64,000 bases of DNA from Glutamicibacter sp002979865 (GTDB lineage Bacteria > Actinomycetota > Actinomycetes > Actinomycetales > Micrococcaceae), in NCBI RefSeq assembly GCF_050030965.1, contig NZ_CP188297.1, positions 1,054,001 through 1,118,000 of the forward strand, given 5' to 3'. The position numbers were made by a program, and so were the translations under genes. Positions 50,403 through 58,514 of this stretch are shown in pieces. Under the pieces are notes generated by a model. The model was not told the origin of the DNA. It did not search any database and saw only the letters and a program-made list of their open reading frames with translations. The stretch's first letter is position 1. Each line of letters begins with the position of its first letter.

Positions 50403-50810
50403 CTACAGTCCAACCCACTCGGAGCTGCCGGAAGTGAAGTGTTGCTTCTTCCAGATTGGAACTTCGGCTTTGATGCGTTCAACCAGGTTCTCAATGGCAT
50501 CGAAGGCTTCCTTGCGGTGCGCTGCTGCCGAGGCAGCCACCAAAGCGGCATCACCAATCTTCAGCGGACCCACACGATGCACAGCCGAAAGCTTCAAGCC
50601 CGTGCGCTCTTCTTCCTCGGCGATGATCTTCTCCAGGAAGTCCTGCGCCTGCGGGTGATGCGAGTAGTCCAGGGAATTCACCGACTGCCCACCATCGTGG
50701 TTGCGAATGATTCCGTGGAAAAGCACCACAGCACCGGTGGTATCAGACTGCACGGCATCGCGGACTGTGGCCTCATCGATTGGTTCCTCGGTGATCAACG
50801 CGTAGCTCAT
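50403..50810 (-). CDS. moaE: Molybdopterin synthase large subunit
   Basis: 135 residues with the MoaE motifs VVLFHGIIRNHDGG (active-site Arg), LDYSHHPQAQDFL, VHRVGPLKIGDAALVAA and AAHRKEAFDAIENLVERIKAEVPIWKKQ (catalytic Lys), given here in parts: HRKEAFDAIENLVERIK and EVPIWKKQHF. It transfers sulfur from MoaD to the precursor. It overlaps moeB by ATGA; MoaD is encoded on the other side of moeB, divergently. Confidence 0.95.
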   Translation of the reverse strand: MSYALITEEPIDEATVRDAVQSDTTGAVVLFHGIIRNHDGGQSVNSLDYSHHPQAQDFLEKIIAEEEERTGLKLSAVHRVGPLKIGDAALVAASAAAHRKEAFDAIENLVERIKAEVPIWKKQHFTSGSSEWVGL

Positions 50811-51988
50811 GAGCGGGTTCCTTCGGTTGTTGCGGGTTCGGCCAGTAGTTGCGGCGCCACCGCGGCCAGTGCGGGAAGCCCGCCTTCAAGATAGTTTGTT
50901 TTGATGCCCCGGCCAGCGAGCAAGGCGGCCGCGCGTTGCGAGCGAGGACCGCGTGCGCAGTAGACCGTTACCTGTGCCGGGATCTGCTTCAGATCTGTGC
51001 CGGATTCAACAGCTGCTTCCAGCTCAGGAAGGGGCAGATGCAAGGCACCGGCGATGTGCTGTTGTGCGCGTTCGTCATCATTGCGCACATCCAACAAGAC
51101 AGGTGCTGCACCACCAGTTAGGGCTTCGGCGAGCGCCTCGGCGCCGATGCCTTCAGCTTCAGGCAGCGTTCCCGAGCAAAAAAGCACATAATCGATCAGC
51201 TCGGTGACTTCAGCGCCTCGGGGGTCCCGGGAGAATTCGAGGGTGCGGGTGCTGGCAGCCAGCGCATCGTAGATCAGCACCTTTCCCACCAGCGGGGCAC
51301 CGATTCCGGCGATCAGCTTCAAGGCTTCAGTAGCCAGCAGCGAACCGACGGTTCCGCACAATCCGGGCAGCACGCCCCCGGCGGCGCAATCCGGCACGGT
51401 GCCCGGGGCAGGCGGGACCGGGAACAGGTCGCGGTAACCCGGGCCGTGCTCATGCCAGGCCACGGAAACTTGTCCATGATGCTGCAGGATCGATCCCCAG
51501 ATTAGCGGGATGCCCGTGAGCTGCGCGGCGTCATTGGACAGGTACCGCGTCGGGAAGTTGTCGCTGCCATCGATGACGAGGTCATAATTCGCAAAGATCT
51601 GAAGCGCGTTCGATGAATCCAGGCGCAGGTTGTGCTCGATAATCTTCACATTGGGGTCCAGCGCCGTGGCGGCCTGCGCCAGGGAAGCGGTCTTGGCCAA
51701 GCCGATATTAGCGGTGGTGTGCGTGACTTGGCGGTGCAGGTTGGATAGCTCCACCACGTCATCATCCACGATGCCGATGGTGCCTACTCCCGCTCCGACC
51801 AGATACGGGACGCTGGCGCTGCCTAGTCCGCCCGCGCCGATAACCAGTACCCGGGCGGCAGCCAGCCTGCGCTGCGCAGTGTCATCAAATCCGGGCAACG
51901 AGAGTTGGCGTGCAGCTCGTGCAGCCTGTTCGCCGCTCAGTGGCGGCCCGGGGGCCACAAGCGCGGGAAAATCGCGTTCGCTTTTCAT
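50807..51988 (-). CDS. moeB: Adenylyltransferase/sulfurtransferase MoeB/MoeZ
   Basis: 393 residues. The ThiF/E1-like domain (about 28-260) has VIGAGGLGSASVPYLVGAG, VDDDVVELSNLHRQV, DGSDNFPTRYLSND and the TVPDCAAGGVLPGLCG region. The rhodanese domain (about 290-385) has LLDVRNDDERAQQH and the persulfide Cys in VTVYCARGPRSQR. It activates the GG terminus of MoaD and supplies sulfur, as MoeZ does in actinobacteria. The CxxC zinc pairs of E. coli MoeB are not evident. It is divergent from moaD with 37 bp between. Confidence 0.93.
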   Translation of the reverse strand: MKSERDFPALVAPGPPLSGEQAARAARQLSLPGFDDTAQRRLAAARVLVIGAGGLGSASVPYLVGAGVGTIGIVDDDVVELSNLHRQVTHTTANIGLAKTASLAQAATALDPNVKIIEHNLRLDSSNALQIFANYDLVIDGSDNFPTRYLSNDAAQLTGIPLIWGSILQHHGQVSVAWHEHGPGYRDLFPVPPAPGTVPDCAAGGVLPGLCGTVGSLLATEALKLIAGIGAPLVGKVLIYDALAASTRTLEFSRDPRGAEVTELIDYVLFCSGTLPEAEGIGAEALAEALTGGAAPVLLDVRNDDERAQQHIAGALHLPLPELEAAVESGTDLKQIPAQVTVYCARGPRSQRAAALLAGRGIKTNYLEGGLPALAAVAPQLLAEPATTEGTRS

Positions 51989-51997
51989 CGTGCTCCT

Positions 51998-52015
51998 TAT
52001 CGCCTAGGCGCGATA
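51998..52015. promoter_or_regulatory. Inverted repeat between moeB and moaD
   Basis: TATCGC-ctaggc-GCGATA lies in the 37-bp gap of the divergent moeB and moaD genes and could be an operator shared by both. No regulator for it is apparent nearby. Confidence 0.4.
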
Positions 52016-52025
52016 GCATGAAGTC

Positions 52026-52277
52026 ATGTCGAAGATTACGATACGCTACTTCGCTGCCGCGGCGGCAGCAGCGGGCTGCGAGCAGGAGAGCTGGGAACGC
52101 CCCGATACACTCGCCGGGCTGCGTAGCGAACTGATCGATTCCTACGGACCTGAAATGGCCCAGGTTTTGCGCGCCGGAAGTTTCCTGATCAACGGCGTGG
52201 TGCGCCGCGATGCCGGCGAGCTGGGCACTGCCGACGATCTGACCGTGGATGTCCTGCCGCCGTTCGCAGGCGGATAG
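52026..52277 (+). CDS. moaD: Molybdopterin synthase sulfur-carrier subunit
   Basis: 83 residues of the ubiquitin-like MoaD fold: ITIRYFAAAAAAAGCEQESW, LINGVVRRDAGELGTADDL, ending VLPPFAGG with the required C-terminal Gly-Gly. It accepts sulfur through MoeB and works with MoaE. It is the first gene of the rightward block; moeA copy 2 starts 4 bp after its stop. Confidence 0.94.
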   Translation: MSKITIRYFAAAAAAAGCEQESWERPDTLAGLRSELIDSYGPEMAQVLRAGSFLINGVVRRDAGELGTADDLTVDVLPPFAGG

Positions 52278-52280
52278 TCC

Positions 52281-53513
52281 ATGTCCTGCACTCTGGAAAG
52301 CCATCGCACGGAACTTGAAGAGCTGCTGTCCCCGGTCTTCGCCTGTCTGGACAGAGAAGTGCTGCCCGTCGATAGCCCTGAGGCCAGCGATCGAATCCTC
52401 AGCGAGGACCAGTACGCCCTTTTGCCCATCCCTGCGTTCACCAACTCGCAGATGGATGGCTACGCTGCGCGCAGTGCGGACTTGGCAACAGCCTCGCCTA
52501 ACTCCCCCATCTCTTTGCCATTGGGTTTCACCGCTGCCGCCGGCGACCGGCAAATACCCCTGGCTGAAGGCACAATCAGTCCGGTGATGACCGGTGCGAT
52601 GATCCCGCTGGGTGCTGACACTGTCATCCCCATCGAGGAAAGCGGCTCTGGCGCTTTCCCGGAATTGGTTCGTGCCGGCTTTGGCACCCCCAGCGGCCAC
52701 GCGGAATTCTCGGCCCCCAGCGCCGTGGGCCGCTTCATCCGCCCCGCCGGTGTTGATCTCGAAACCGGCGCTTTGGTGGCCAAGGCCGGAACCCGGCTGA
52801 CCCCGACCATGATTGCCGCACTGGTTTCCAGCGGGCTGCGTGAAATACCGGTGCGCCGGGCCTTGAAGGTGGCCGTGTGCACTACCGGTGATGAGCTCAG
52901 CGATGGGCAGCGATCCCAGGGCCAGATCCCGGACTCGAATTCCCCTATGCTCGCAGCCTGGCTGCGCCGCTACCAGGTGCAGGTGCGCACCTTGCAGCTG
53001 CCCGATGATCCGCAGCGCTTCGCCCTGGCCATCGATGCCTTGCAGGAACAGGTTGACCTGATCGTGACCGTGGGCGGCATCAGCGCTGGAGCCTATGAGG
53101 TGGTCCGCCAAGCGCTGTCGCCGCTAGGCGGGGTTTTCCATCATGTGGCCATCCAGCCCGGCGGCCCGCAAGGCTTCGCCCGACTGGCCAAGGCAGCGGT
53201 ACTGTGTTTCCCGGGCAACCCGGTCAGTGCCCTGCTATCGGCAGAACTGTTCCTGGCCCCGCTGCTGCGACAGCTCAATGCCCTGCCAGAGCCCTTGCCC
53301 AGGCACTACCCGCTGGCAGCCGATGCCAGTTCCCCCGAGCACAAGCACCAGGTGCGCCGAGCGCTGATCCGCGATGGCCAGGTCACCATCCTGGATCCGG
53401 GATCCCACCTGGTCCACGATCTGGCCCGCGCCGATGCGCTGGTGCATATTCCGGTAGGCGTCAGCCAGTTGGCTGCCGGCCAAAGCATCGAAACTTGGAG
53501 CATGAATGTCTGA
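52281..53513 (+). CDS. moeA: Molybdopterin molybdenumtransferase MoeA (copy 2)
   Basis: 410 residues. Motifs: PIPAFTNSQMDGYAARSAD-type loop (NSQMDGYA), GAMIPLGADTVIPIEES, CTTGDELSDGQRSQGQIPDSNSPML, TVGGISAGAYEVVRQAL and CFPGNPVSALLSAELFLAPLL, each shown in pieces here. The family fold is complete, but it diverges strongly from copy 1 (for example NSQMDGYA against NSAMDGYA). Two MoeA proteins may serve different molybdenum enzymes or nucleotide forms of the cofactor. It overlaps moaC by 8 bp. Confidence 0.92.
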   Translation: MSCTLESHRTELEELLSPVFACLDREVLPVDSPEASDRILSEDQYALLPIPAFTNSQMDGYAARSADLATASPNSPISLPLGFTAAAGDRQIPLAEGTISPVMTGAMIPLGADTVIPIEESGSGAFPELVRAGFGTPSGHAEFSAPSAVGRFIRPAGVDLETGALVAKAGTRLTPTMIAALVSSGLREIPVRRALKVAVCTTGDELSDGQRSQGQIPDSNSPMLAAWLRRYQVQVRTLQLPDDPQRFALAIDALQEQVDLIVTVGGISAGAYEVVRQALSPLGGVFHHVAIQPGGPQGFARLAKAAVLCFPGNPVSALLSAELFLAPLLRQLNALPEPLPRHYPLAADASSPEHKHQVRRALIRDGQVTILDPGSHLVHDLARADALVHIPVGVSQLAAGQSIETWSMNV

Positions 53514-53982
53514 GAAACTCACCCACCTGCGCGAAGACGGCAGCGCCCATATGGTCGATGTCAGCGACAAGGCCGTCACCAAGCGCGTGGCCACCGCAGA
53601 AGCCATCTTCGCCACCCGCCCGGATGTTGTCCCGATGCTGATGACCGGGCAGTTGCCCAAGGGCGAGGCGTTGGGCACCGCAAGGGTCGCTGGCATCATG
53701 GCGGCCAAGCGCACCTGGGAACTGATTCCGCTGTGCCACCCGCTGCCGATTTCCAAGGTGTCCATCGATTTCACCGCCGAGGAATCCGCCGTGCGCGTCA
53801 CCGCCCAGGTCACCACCAAGGGCGTCACCGGGGTGGAGATGGAAGCATTGACCGCGGCCAGCGTTGCGGCCCTGACCCTCTACGACATGGTCAAGGCCGT
53901 GGACAAGCACGCCGAGGTCCGCTCGGTGAAGGTTTTGGCGAAGTCCGGCGGCAAGAGCGGTGACTGGGTTCGTGGAGACTAG
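53506..53982 (+). CDS. moaC: Cyclic pyranopterin monophosphate synthase
   Basis: 158 residues, the family's usual length. Motifs: MVDVSDKAVTKRVATAEA, GTARVAGIMAAKRTWELIPL with the catalytic Lys, CHPLPISKVSIDF, GVTGVEMEALTAAS and LYDMVKAVDK. It works directly after MoaA. It overlaps moeA copy 2 by 8 bp and the Mog-like gene by 23 bp. Confidence 0.95.
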   Translation: MSEKLTHLREDGSAHMVDVSDKAVTKRVATAEAIFATRPDVVPMLMTGQLPKGEALGTARVAGIMAAKRTWELIPLCHPLPISKVSIDFTAEESAVRVTAQVTTKGVTGVEMEALTAASVAALTLYDMVKAVDKHAEVRSVKVLAKSGGKSGDWVRGD

Positions 53983-54463
53983 CCGCACGGCGGCCGTGGT
54001 GGTCGCTTCGACCACCGCCGCAGCAGGCTCCGCCGAAGACAAGACCGGCCCGCTGATCACCCGGTGGCTGTCCGAGCGCGGCTTCGAGACTGGCGAGCCG
54101 ACGGTGGTGGCCGACGGACAGCCGGTGCGTTTTGCCGTGGACGACCTGCTGGCCAATGACGCGCAGGTCGTGATCGTGACCGGCGGGACCGGGGTCTCAC
54201 CCGATGACCAGTCCCCCGAAATGGTTGCCCCGCTGCTGGATGTCCAGCTGCCCGGAATCATCGAGGCCATCCGCCGGCGCGGAGAAGCGACCACCGCACT
54301 GTCCATCATTACCCGCGGGGTTGCAGGATTCTCCGGTAACAGCTTCGTCATCACGTTGCCCGGGTCCACCGGCGGAGTGAAAGACGGGCTGGCCGTCCTG
54401 GATCCGATCCTGGAGCACCTGCTGGTCCAGCGCAGCGGCGGCACCGGGCACGGCCCGCGGTAA
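53960..54463 (+). CDS. mog: MogA/MoaB-family molybdopterin adenylyltransferase
   Basis: 167 residues from GTG 53960, inside the end of moaC. The MoCF-binding motif VVIVTGGTGVSPDDQSPE is complete, and AVVVASTTAAAGSAEDKTGP and the LPGIIEAIRR helix match MogA/MoaB. It should adenylylate molybdopterin before MoeA acts. It is the last molybdenum gene of this block. Confidence 0.92.
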   Translation: MTGFVETSRTAAVVVASTTAAAGSAEDKTGPLITRWLSERGFETGEPTVVADGQPVRFAVDDLLANDAQVVIVTGGTGVSPDDQSPEMVAPLLDVQLPGIIEAIRRRGEATTALSIITRGVAGFSGNSFVITLPGSTGGVKDGLAVLDPILEHLLVQRSGGTGHGPR

Positions 54464-54501
54464 GTTCTCTAGCACCATCATTGATCAGAAAGGCCACCAG
54501 G

Positions 54502-54711
54502 TTGAGCATCGAACCCGGAATCTACCAGCACTTCAAGGGCCAGCGCTACGAGGTGCTGGCCGTGGGGAAGCACAGCGAAACCGAAGAGCCGCTGGTCTTC
54601 TACCGCAAGCTCTACGACGACTACAGCTTCTGGGCTCGGCCGCTGGAGATGTTTGCGGAACACGTTGAACGCGATGGCTACAACGGCCCGCGTTTCGCCA
54701 GGATCGCCTAG
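54502..54711 (+). CDS. DUF1653 domain protein
   Basis: 69 residues from TTG 54502, with AGAAAGG 8 nt upstream; a TTG at 54481 would add 7 residues. The DUF1653 signature is present: IEPGIYQHFKGQRYEVLAVG, ETEEPLVFYRKLYDDYSFWA and RPLEMFAEHVERDG. It is a small beta-barrel-like protein, often next to unrelated genes; its role is unknown. It may be co-transcribed with mog. Confidence 0.88.
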   Translation: MSIEPGIYQHFKGQRYEVLAVGKHSETEEPLVFYRKLYDDYSFWARPLEMFAEHVERDGYNGPRFARIA

Positions 54712-54735
54712 GGCAAGTTGCAGATTTCCCTGGAC

Positions 54736-55167
54736 CTACTGCGAGTCGGCAACGTTATAGCGTTCCAAGGCTTCGGCAAAGGCCGAGATCTGCTCTTCGC
54801 TCCAGCCCTCTAGACGATCGGTTACCGCAGCGCGGTGCACGGCGGCGGAAGCCTGAAGCCGCTCGCGGCCCACGCCGGTCAGTTCCACTACGCGACCGCG
54901 CCCGGATTCCGCATCGTCATAGGCGATATATCCCAAGTCCAGCAGCGTGCCTACCTGCCGGGAGACTGTCGAGCGGTTCAGCGAGAACGCCTCGGCAATG
55001 TCGGTGGCCCGGGTTCCGGGAGTATCGGCAATGAAGCGCAGCAGGGAATGCTCCACGAGTGTCAGCGGCTCGGCCAGCTGGCGTGAGCGCGTATTGGCAC
55101 GTCGGGTAATCATTTGCATGTGATGGAAGATCGATTGGATATCGGCTTCCCGCTGTTCCTTGCCCAT
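54736..55167 (-). CDS. MarR-family regulator
   Basis: 143 residues. The winged helix reads LTLVEHSLLRFIADTPGTRATDIAEAFSLNRSTVSRQVGTLLDLG over about 36-82 (here best seen as TRATDIAEAFSLNRSTVSRQ). The wing has DAESGRGRVVELTGVG. It is divergent from the YhgE-like exporter gene, and a perfect 21-bp palindrome lies between them; repression of both is the likely scheme. Confidence 0.92.
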   Translation of the reverse strand: MGKEQREADIQSIFHHMQMITRRANTRSRQLAEPLTLVEHSLLRFIADTPGTRATDIAEAFSLNRSTVSRQVGTLLDLGYIAYDDAESGRGRVVELTGVGRERLQASAAVHRAAVTDRLEGWSEEQISAFAEALERYNVADSQ

Positions 55168-55204
55168 GTTCCGAGTCTAGTACGCAGGGCTTTGCCGGGC
55201 ACTC

Positions 55205-55225
55205 AATGTTGCATCATGCAACATT
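55205..55225. promoter_or_regulatory. 21-bp MarR operator
   Basis: AATGTTGCAT-C-ATGCAACATT has perfect 10-bp arms. It overlaps a likely -35 (TTGCAT, 55209-55214) of the rightward gene, whose -10 would be TATTCT at 55231-55236. The MarR start is 37 bp to the left. Confidence 0.75.
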
Positions 55226-55239
55226 AAGCGTATTCTTTA

Positions 55240-56346
55240 ATGCTGATGACTCTCACCGACAACGCCCCGCGCCAATCCCCCGCTTCCAAGCATGCCGATA
55301 ATCCGGCCATGAAGAAGTCCCCCGCAGCCAAGCCGGCACCACTGGGCTGGGGAAAGCTCGTGTTGACCATGCTGATCCCGTTCTTCCTGTGCGCCATCAT
55401 GGGCTTGTTCTATCTGGGGGCCTTCCACGCGCCCAGTCCGCACAACGTGCAGGTGGCGGTGGTGGGCGATTCCGCGCAATCCAAGGTTTTCGCCCAGACC
55501 CTGCAGGATGGGTCCGACGGTGCATTGAATGTGCGCACCGTCGCCGATGCGGACCAGGCCCGGAAACTGGTAGAGCAGCGCGAGCTCGTGGCCGCCTACG
55601 AAACCAGCGGCGGCACGGCAACGCTCTACAGCTCTAGCGCCGCGTCGGAAACCTCGGCGAATATCGCCCAGAAAGTCTTCTTGGACGTGGCCTACGAACA
55701 AGGCCAGCCATTGCGCATCGAAGATGTCGTGCCCACCGGCGAGCAGGACACCACCGGGCAGGGGCTGTTCTTCCTGCTGGTCGCCTTGAGCATTGGCGGC
55801 TACGCCAGCGCCGTGCCGCTGGCCGGGTTCATGGGCAAGGTCAAGCTGCCCGTGCGCTTCGCCATGGCGGCGGTTGCCGCAGCGGTGGTTGCCACAATCG
55901 CGGTGCTGATCGCGGGCCCGGTCTACCGGATCATCGAGGATCATTACGCGGGCATCTGGCTGATTTCCTGGGTTTACGCCGCCGGCATCACCCTGCTGGG
56001 CCTGGGCCTGCATCCACTGCTGCGCCACTGGACCACCCCGACGCTGACCTTGTGCTTCGTCGCACTGAATTTCACCAGTTCCGGCGGGATCTTCCAGCCG
56101 CAAATGCAGCCGGGATTCTACGGTGCACTCAATACCTTCTGGAATGGCGCCGGGTGGCTGCACGCAGTGCAGACCCTCGTCTACTTCCCCGGGCAGTCCA
56201 TCGGCATGGATCTCCTGCGGCTAATCCTCTGGCTGATCCCCGGCATCCTGCTGGTCATCCTGACCCACGCGTGGAGCGTGCGCAAAACCCGCGTGGCCGA
56301 TGAAAATGCCAGGATCCGGGACGTCGAGGAAACCGTCGCCGCGTAG
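55240..56346 (+). CDS. YhgE/DUF3533-like ABC-2 type membrane protein
   Basis: 368 residues (ATG 55240 or 55246). A membrane helix at about 43-63 (TMLIPFFLCAIMGLFYLGAF) is followed by an external domain of about 110 residues and five or six helices (FFLLVALSIGGYASAVPL, FAMAAVAAAVVATIAVL, LISWVYAAGITLLGLGL, and others). The layout is that of ABC-2/DUF3533 (SNG1-like) proteins, without the YhgE repeat blocks. It may export small toxic molecules or lipids, which would fit control by a MarR repressor. The short distance between -10 and ATG suggests a leaderless or nearly leaderless mRNA. Confidence 0.82.
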   Translation: MLMTLTDNAPRQSPASKHADNPAMKKSPAAKPAPLGWGKLVLTMLIPFFLCAIMGLFYLGAFHAPSPHNVQVAVVGDSAQSKVFAQTLQDGSDGALNVRTVADADQARKLVEQRELVAAYETSGGTATLYSSSAASETSANIAQKVFLDVAYEQGQPLRIEDVVPTGEQDTTGQGLFFLLVALSIGGYASAVPLAGFMGKVKLPVRFAMAAVAAAVVATIAVLIAGPVYRIIEDHYAGIWLISWVYAAGITLLGLGLHPLLRHWTTPTLTLCFVALNFTSSGGIFQPQMQPGFYGALNTFWNGAGWLHAVQTLVYFPGQSIGMDLLRLILWLIPGILLVILTHAWSVRKTRVADENARIRDVEETVAA

Positions 56347-56387
56347 CGGCACGCGCCGCGGGGATTGCTCCCTGCCAGATGCCGCTC

Positions 56388-56681
56388 CTAGCTGCGCAAG
56401 AGCCAGGAGCGCGCGGAGCCCAAGGCTCGGCGCAGTCCGCTCACCGCGTCATCCATGACCGCGGTTCCCACATCCTGGAAGGACCCCATGCCGCCGCGGT
56501 AGAGTTCCAAGGCCTTCCGGGAAGCCTCTCGCAGTTGCTCTCGGCTTTCGATATCCTCAAAGAGGCCATCAAGCCAGCGAGCCGCATGGGCGCGTTGCGC
56601 GTCATGGTCCTGGGCCGCTGCGAGGTGCAGCTTCTCGATAGCCGCGCGGATTCTGCCCAGTGCTTGCTCAACATTGTCCAT
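56388..56681 (-). CDS. Small helical hypothetical protein
   Basis: 97 residues, helical and charged: MDNVEQALGRIRAAIEKLHL, then RWLDGLFEDIESREQLREA and GGMGSFQDVGTAVMDDAVSG. No membrane segment. The AT-poor codon use and clear frame support a real gene. The FQDVGTAVMDDAV motif recalls small DUF-type proteins common in Arthrobacter relatives, with no known role. Confidence 0.7.
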   Translation of the reverse strand: MDNVEQALGRIRAAIEKLHLAAAQDHDAQRAHAARWLDGLFEDIESREQLREASRKALELYRGGMGSFQDVGTAVMDDAVSGLRRALGSARSWLLRS

Positions 56682-56730
56682 GGCACAAGGTTATCCCGGC
56701 CGGCGGGCCCTGCTGCCCGCCAGCCGTGCT

Positions 56731-57381
56731 TCAGGACTTGCCCAGCGGTATCAGGTCAAGTTGCGCGGTGATATGGCTGCGGACGTCGTTCAGTTCATCC
56801 ATGTTGATCCCGTGGGCCAACCCCGAGTAGGTGCGGGCGGTCAGGGTCGAATGCTCGGGCAGGAACTTGGTGGTGCGTTCAATGGCGACCGGGGCAATGA
56901 CCCGGTCTTCGGTGCCACGGCCCCAGAACACTGCTGGACGCTGCGCGGCGATGATTTCATCGGCTGACTGGGTGCCGCCTAAGACGAATCCGCCCAGGAT
57001 CGTGGTGGCCAGCACCCGCTCGGGCCGGGTGCGCAGCAGCTGGCTGGCCATCAGCCCGCCCTGGGAGAAACCGACTGGAATGATCTTGGTGGCGGTGTCT
57101 ACATTTGCATCGATCCAGGCCCAGATCGCCGCGGTGGCCGCTTGCACCGGCGCCGCGTCGGGGACGCCCGGAGTGGTGATCTGGAACCAGGCGGCCCCGC
57201 CGTGGCCCAATTCCAGCGGAGCGCGCAGCGAAGCCCAAGGCAGATCCAATCCCAGCGGTTCGGCGAGCGAGCCCAGGTCGTGTTCATTGGAGCCGAAGCC
57301 ATGCAGGAAGACCAACACGGCACCGGATTCCGGGGTGCTGCTCCAATTGGCGGAACGCACATCGCTCAACAGGTTGCTCAT
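56731..57381 (-). CDS. Alpha/beta hydrolase (carboxylesterase/phospholipase type)
   Basis: 216 residues from ATG 57381, preceded by GAGGAGTTGGCC; the frame extends 44 codons upstream but without hydrolase-like sequence. The phospholipase/carboxylesterase fold (Abhydrolase_2): VLVFLHGFGSNEHDLGSLAE near the start, nucleophile Ser in VGFSQGGLMASQLL, Asp in GTEDRVI and His in GLAHGINMDEL. It should hydrolyse short-chain or lysophospholipid esters. Monocistronic. Confidence 0.9.
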   Translation of the reverse strand: MSNLLSDVRSANWSSTPESGAVLVFLHGFGSNEHDLGSLAEPLGLDLPWASLRAPLELGHGGAAWFQITTPGVPDAAPVQAATAAIWAWIDANVDTATKIIPVGFSQGGLMASQLLRTRPERVLATTILGGFVLGGTQSADEIIAAQRPAVFWGRGTEDRVIAPVAIERTTKFLPEHSTLTARTYSGLAHGINMDELNDVRSHITAQLDLIPLGKS

Positions 57382-58033
57382 AGCAGGCCAACTCCTCATA
57401 AGTTGTTTGCGGGCGGTTCCCGATGGTGGAATCGCAGCCTTCCGGCGGCGTTCCCAACAAGGTTCAATAAGCCAAGCATACCGTAATTGATTGAAGATAC
57501 AAGTAAATTCCATTACCGCGATCCGTCACAGTACCCCGGGCGCCACCCGCTCAGAAAATCTGAAGCGAAGCGCACCCAAGTCCCGCTCGCCCTTCTGCCG
57601 GCCACCACATGCGAGCCTCAAAAACCAGCTAGTCACCTCGGATAACTCCGGCCTAAAGCAGGCTTCAAGCTAGTGCGAAGGCTTGCGGGCATTCCATGGA
57701 AAATTCGCGCAATCTGGCGGGAACGCATCCTACTTCACGCAAAACCTTGTCGCCAGAAAACCCTAGACAGAAACCAAAATTACTGTGATCATTTCGTGTT
57801 ACTACCGGCCAGTAGCAAGTGTCTCCCATCTTTTACTCGAAGGACCACCATGATCCTGTAGTCCACCGCTGGGTGCTCAACGCCCTGAACACGGATGGTC
57901 CGGCCGATCCAGGCTACCGCCCTTCCTGCTACCTGTAAGCGGGAATCGGCGCATCCTGGCGTGCGTGCCGATGCCGGGATGCGCCTTGGCTCGCACCTAG
58001 GCAGAGCGCCTGCCAGCTATTAGATTGGTGGCC
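57382..58033. other. Long intergenic region
   Basis: About 650 bp without a supportable gene. Two short frames (57491-57673 and 57673-57861) have no ribosome-binding site and odd composition. At 57850 an AAGGA-preceded ATG is closed after three codons. A hairpin GGCGCATCC (57948-57956) / GGATGCGCC (57977-57985) with a 20-nt loop lies near the right end. It might hold a small RNA. Confidence 0.4.
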
Positions 58034-58426
58034 ATGGACGTTCTTTCCAGCAGGGTGCTGCTGCGGCCAATTGACCTGGCCGCAACCCAGCAGTTCTATC
58101 GAGATGTGCTGCAACTAGCCGTGGCCCGGGAATTCGGTCCGGCACAGCAGCCGGGCTTGGTGTTCTTCCTGGGCAATGGCCTGCTGGAAGTCTCCGGGCA
58201 CCGGCCGCCAGGGATGCCGTCCACGCTGGTGCTGTGGGTGCAGGTGCGCGATGTGCAGGCAGAGCTGGAACAGTTGGCGGCCTGCGGTGCGACGGTGCAG
58301 CGCGAGGCGCGCAAGGAGGACTGGGGCCTGATCGAAGCATGGATCCAGGATCCCGACGGCACCAGAATCGTGCTGGTGCAGGTACCCGAAGGGCACCCGA
58401 TCCGCCGGGACGTGCGCGAGCCCTAG
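58034..58426 (+). CDS. VOC-family (glyoxalase-like) protein
   Basis: 130 residues from ATG 58034. The VOC fold is clear: SRVLLRPIDLAATQQFYRDV, GLVFFLGNGLLEVSGH, LVLWVQVRDVQAELEQLAAC and WIQDPDGTRIVLVQVPEGHP with the usual DPDG and metal-binding Glu/His pattern partly kept. It might be a dioxygenase-type or resistance protein; the substrate is not evident. TAGATT 7 nt before the ATG would allow a leaderless start. Confidence 0.87.
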   Translation: MDVLSSRVLLRPIDLAATQQFYRDVLQLAVAREFGPAQQPGLVFFLGNGLLEVSGHRPPGMPSTLVLWVQVRDVQAELEQLAACGATVQREARKEDWGLIEAWIQDPDGTRIVLVQVPEGHPIRRDVREP

Positions 58427-58514
58427 CAACTGGTGCTGGCCTGCGCGGCTCGCCGCGATCACCACGTGTGCTGGCATCGAATGGGATCCGGCCACCGCCT
58501 GACCCCCGCGGGTA

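Noticed and set aside
57491..57861. Two short plus-strand frames after the alpha/beta hydrolase
   Set aside because: Basic, low-complexity products without ribosome-binding sites.
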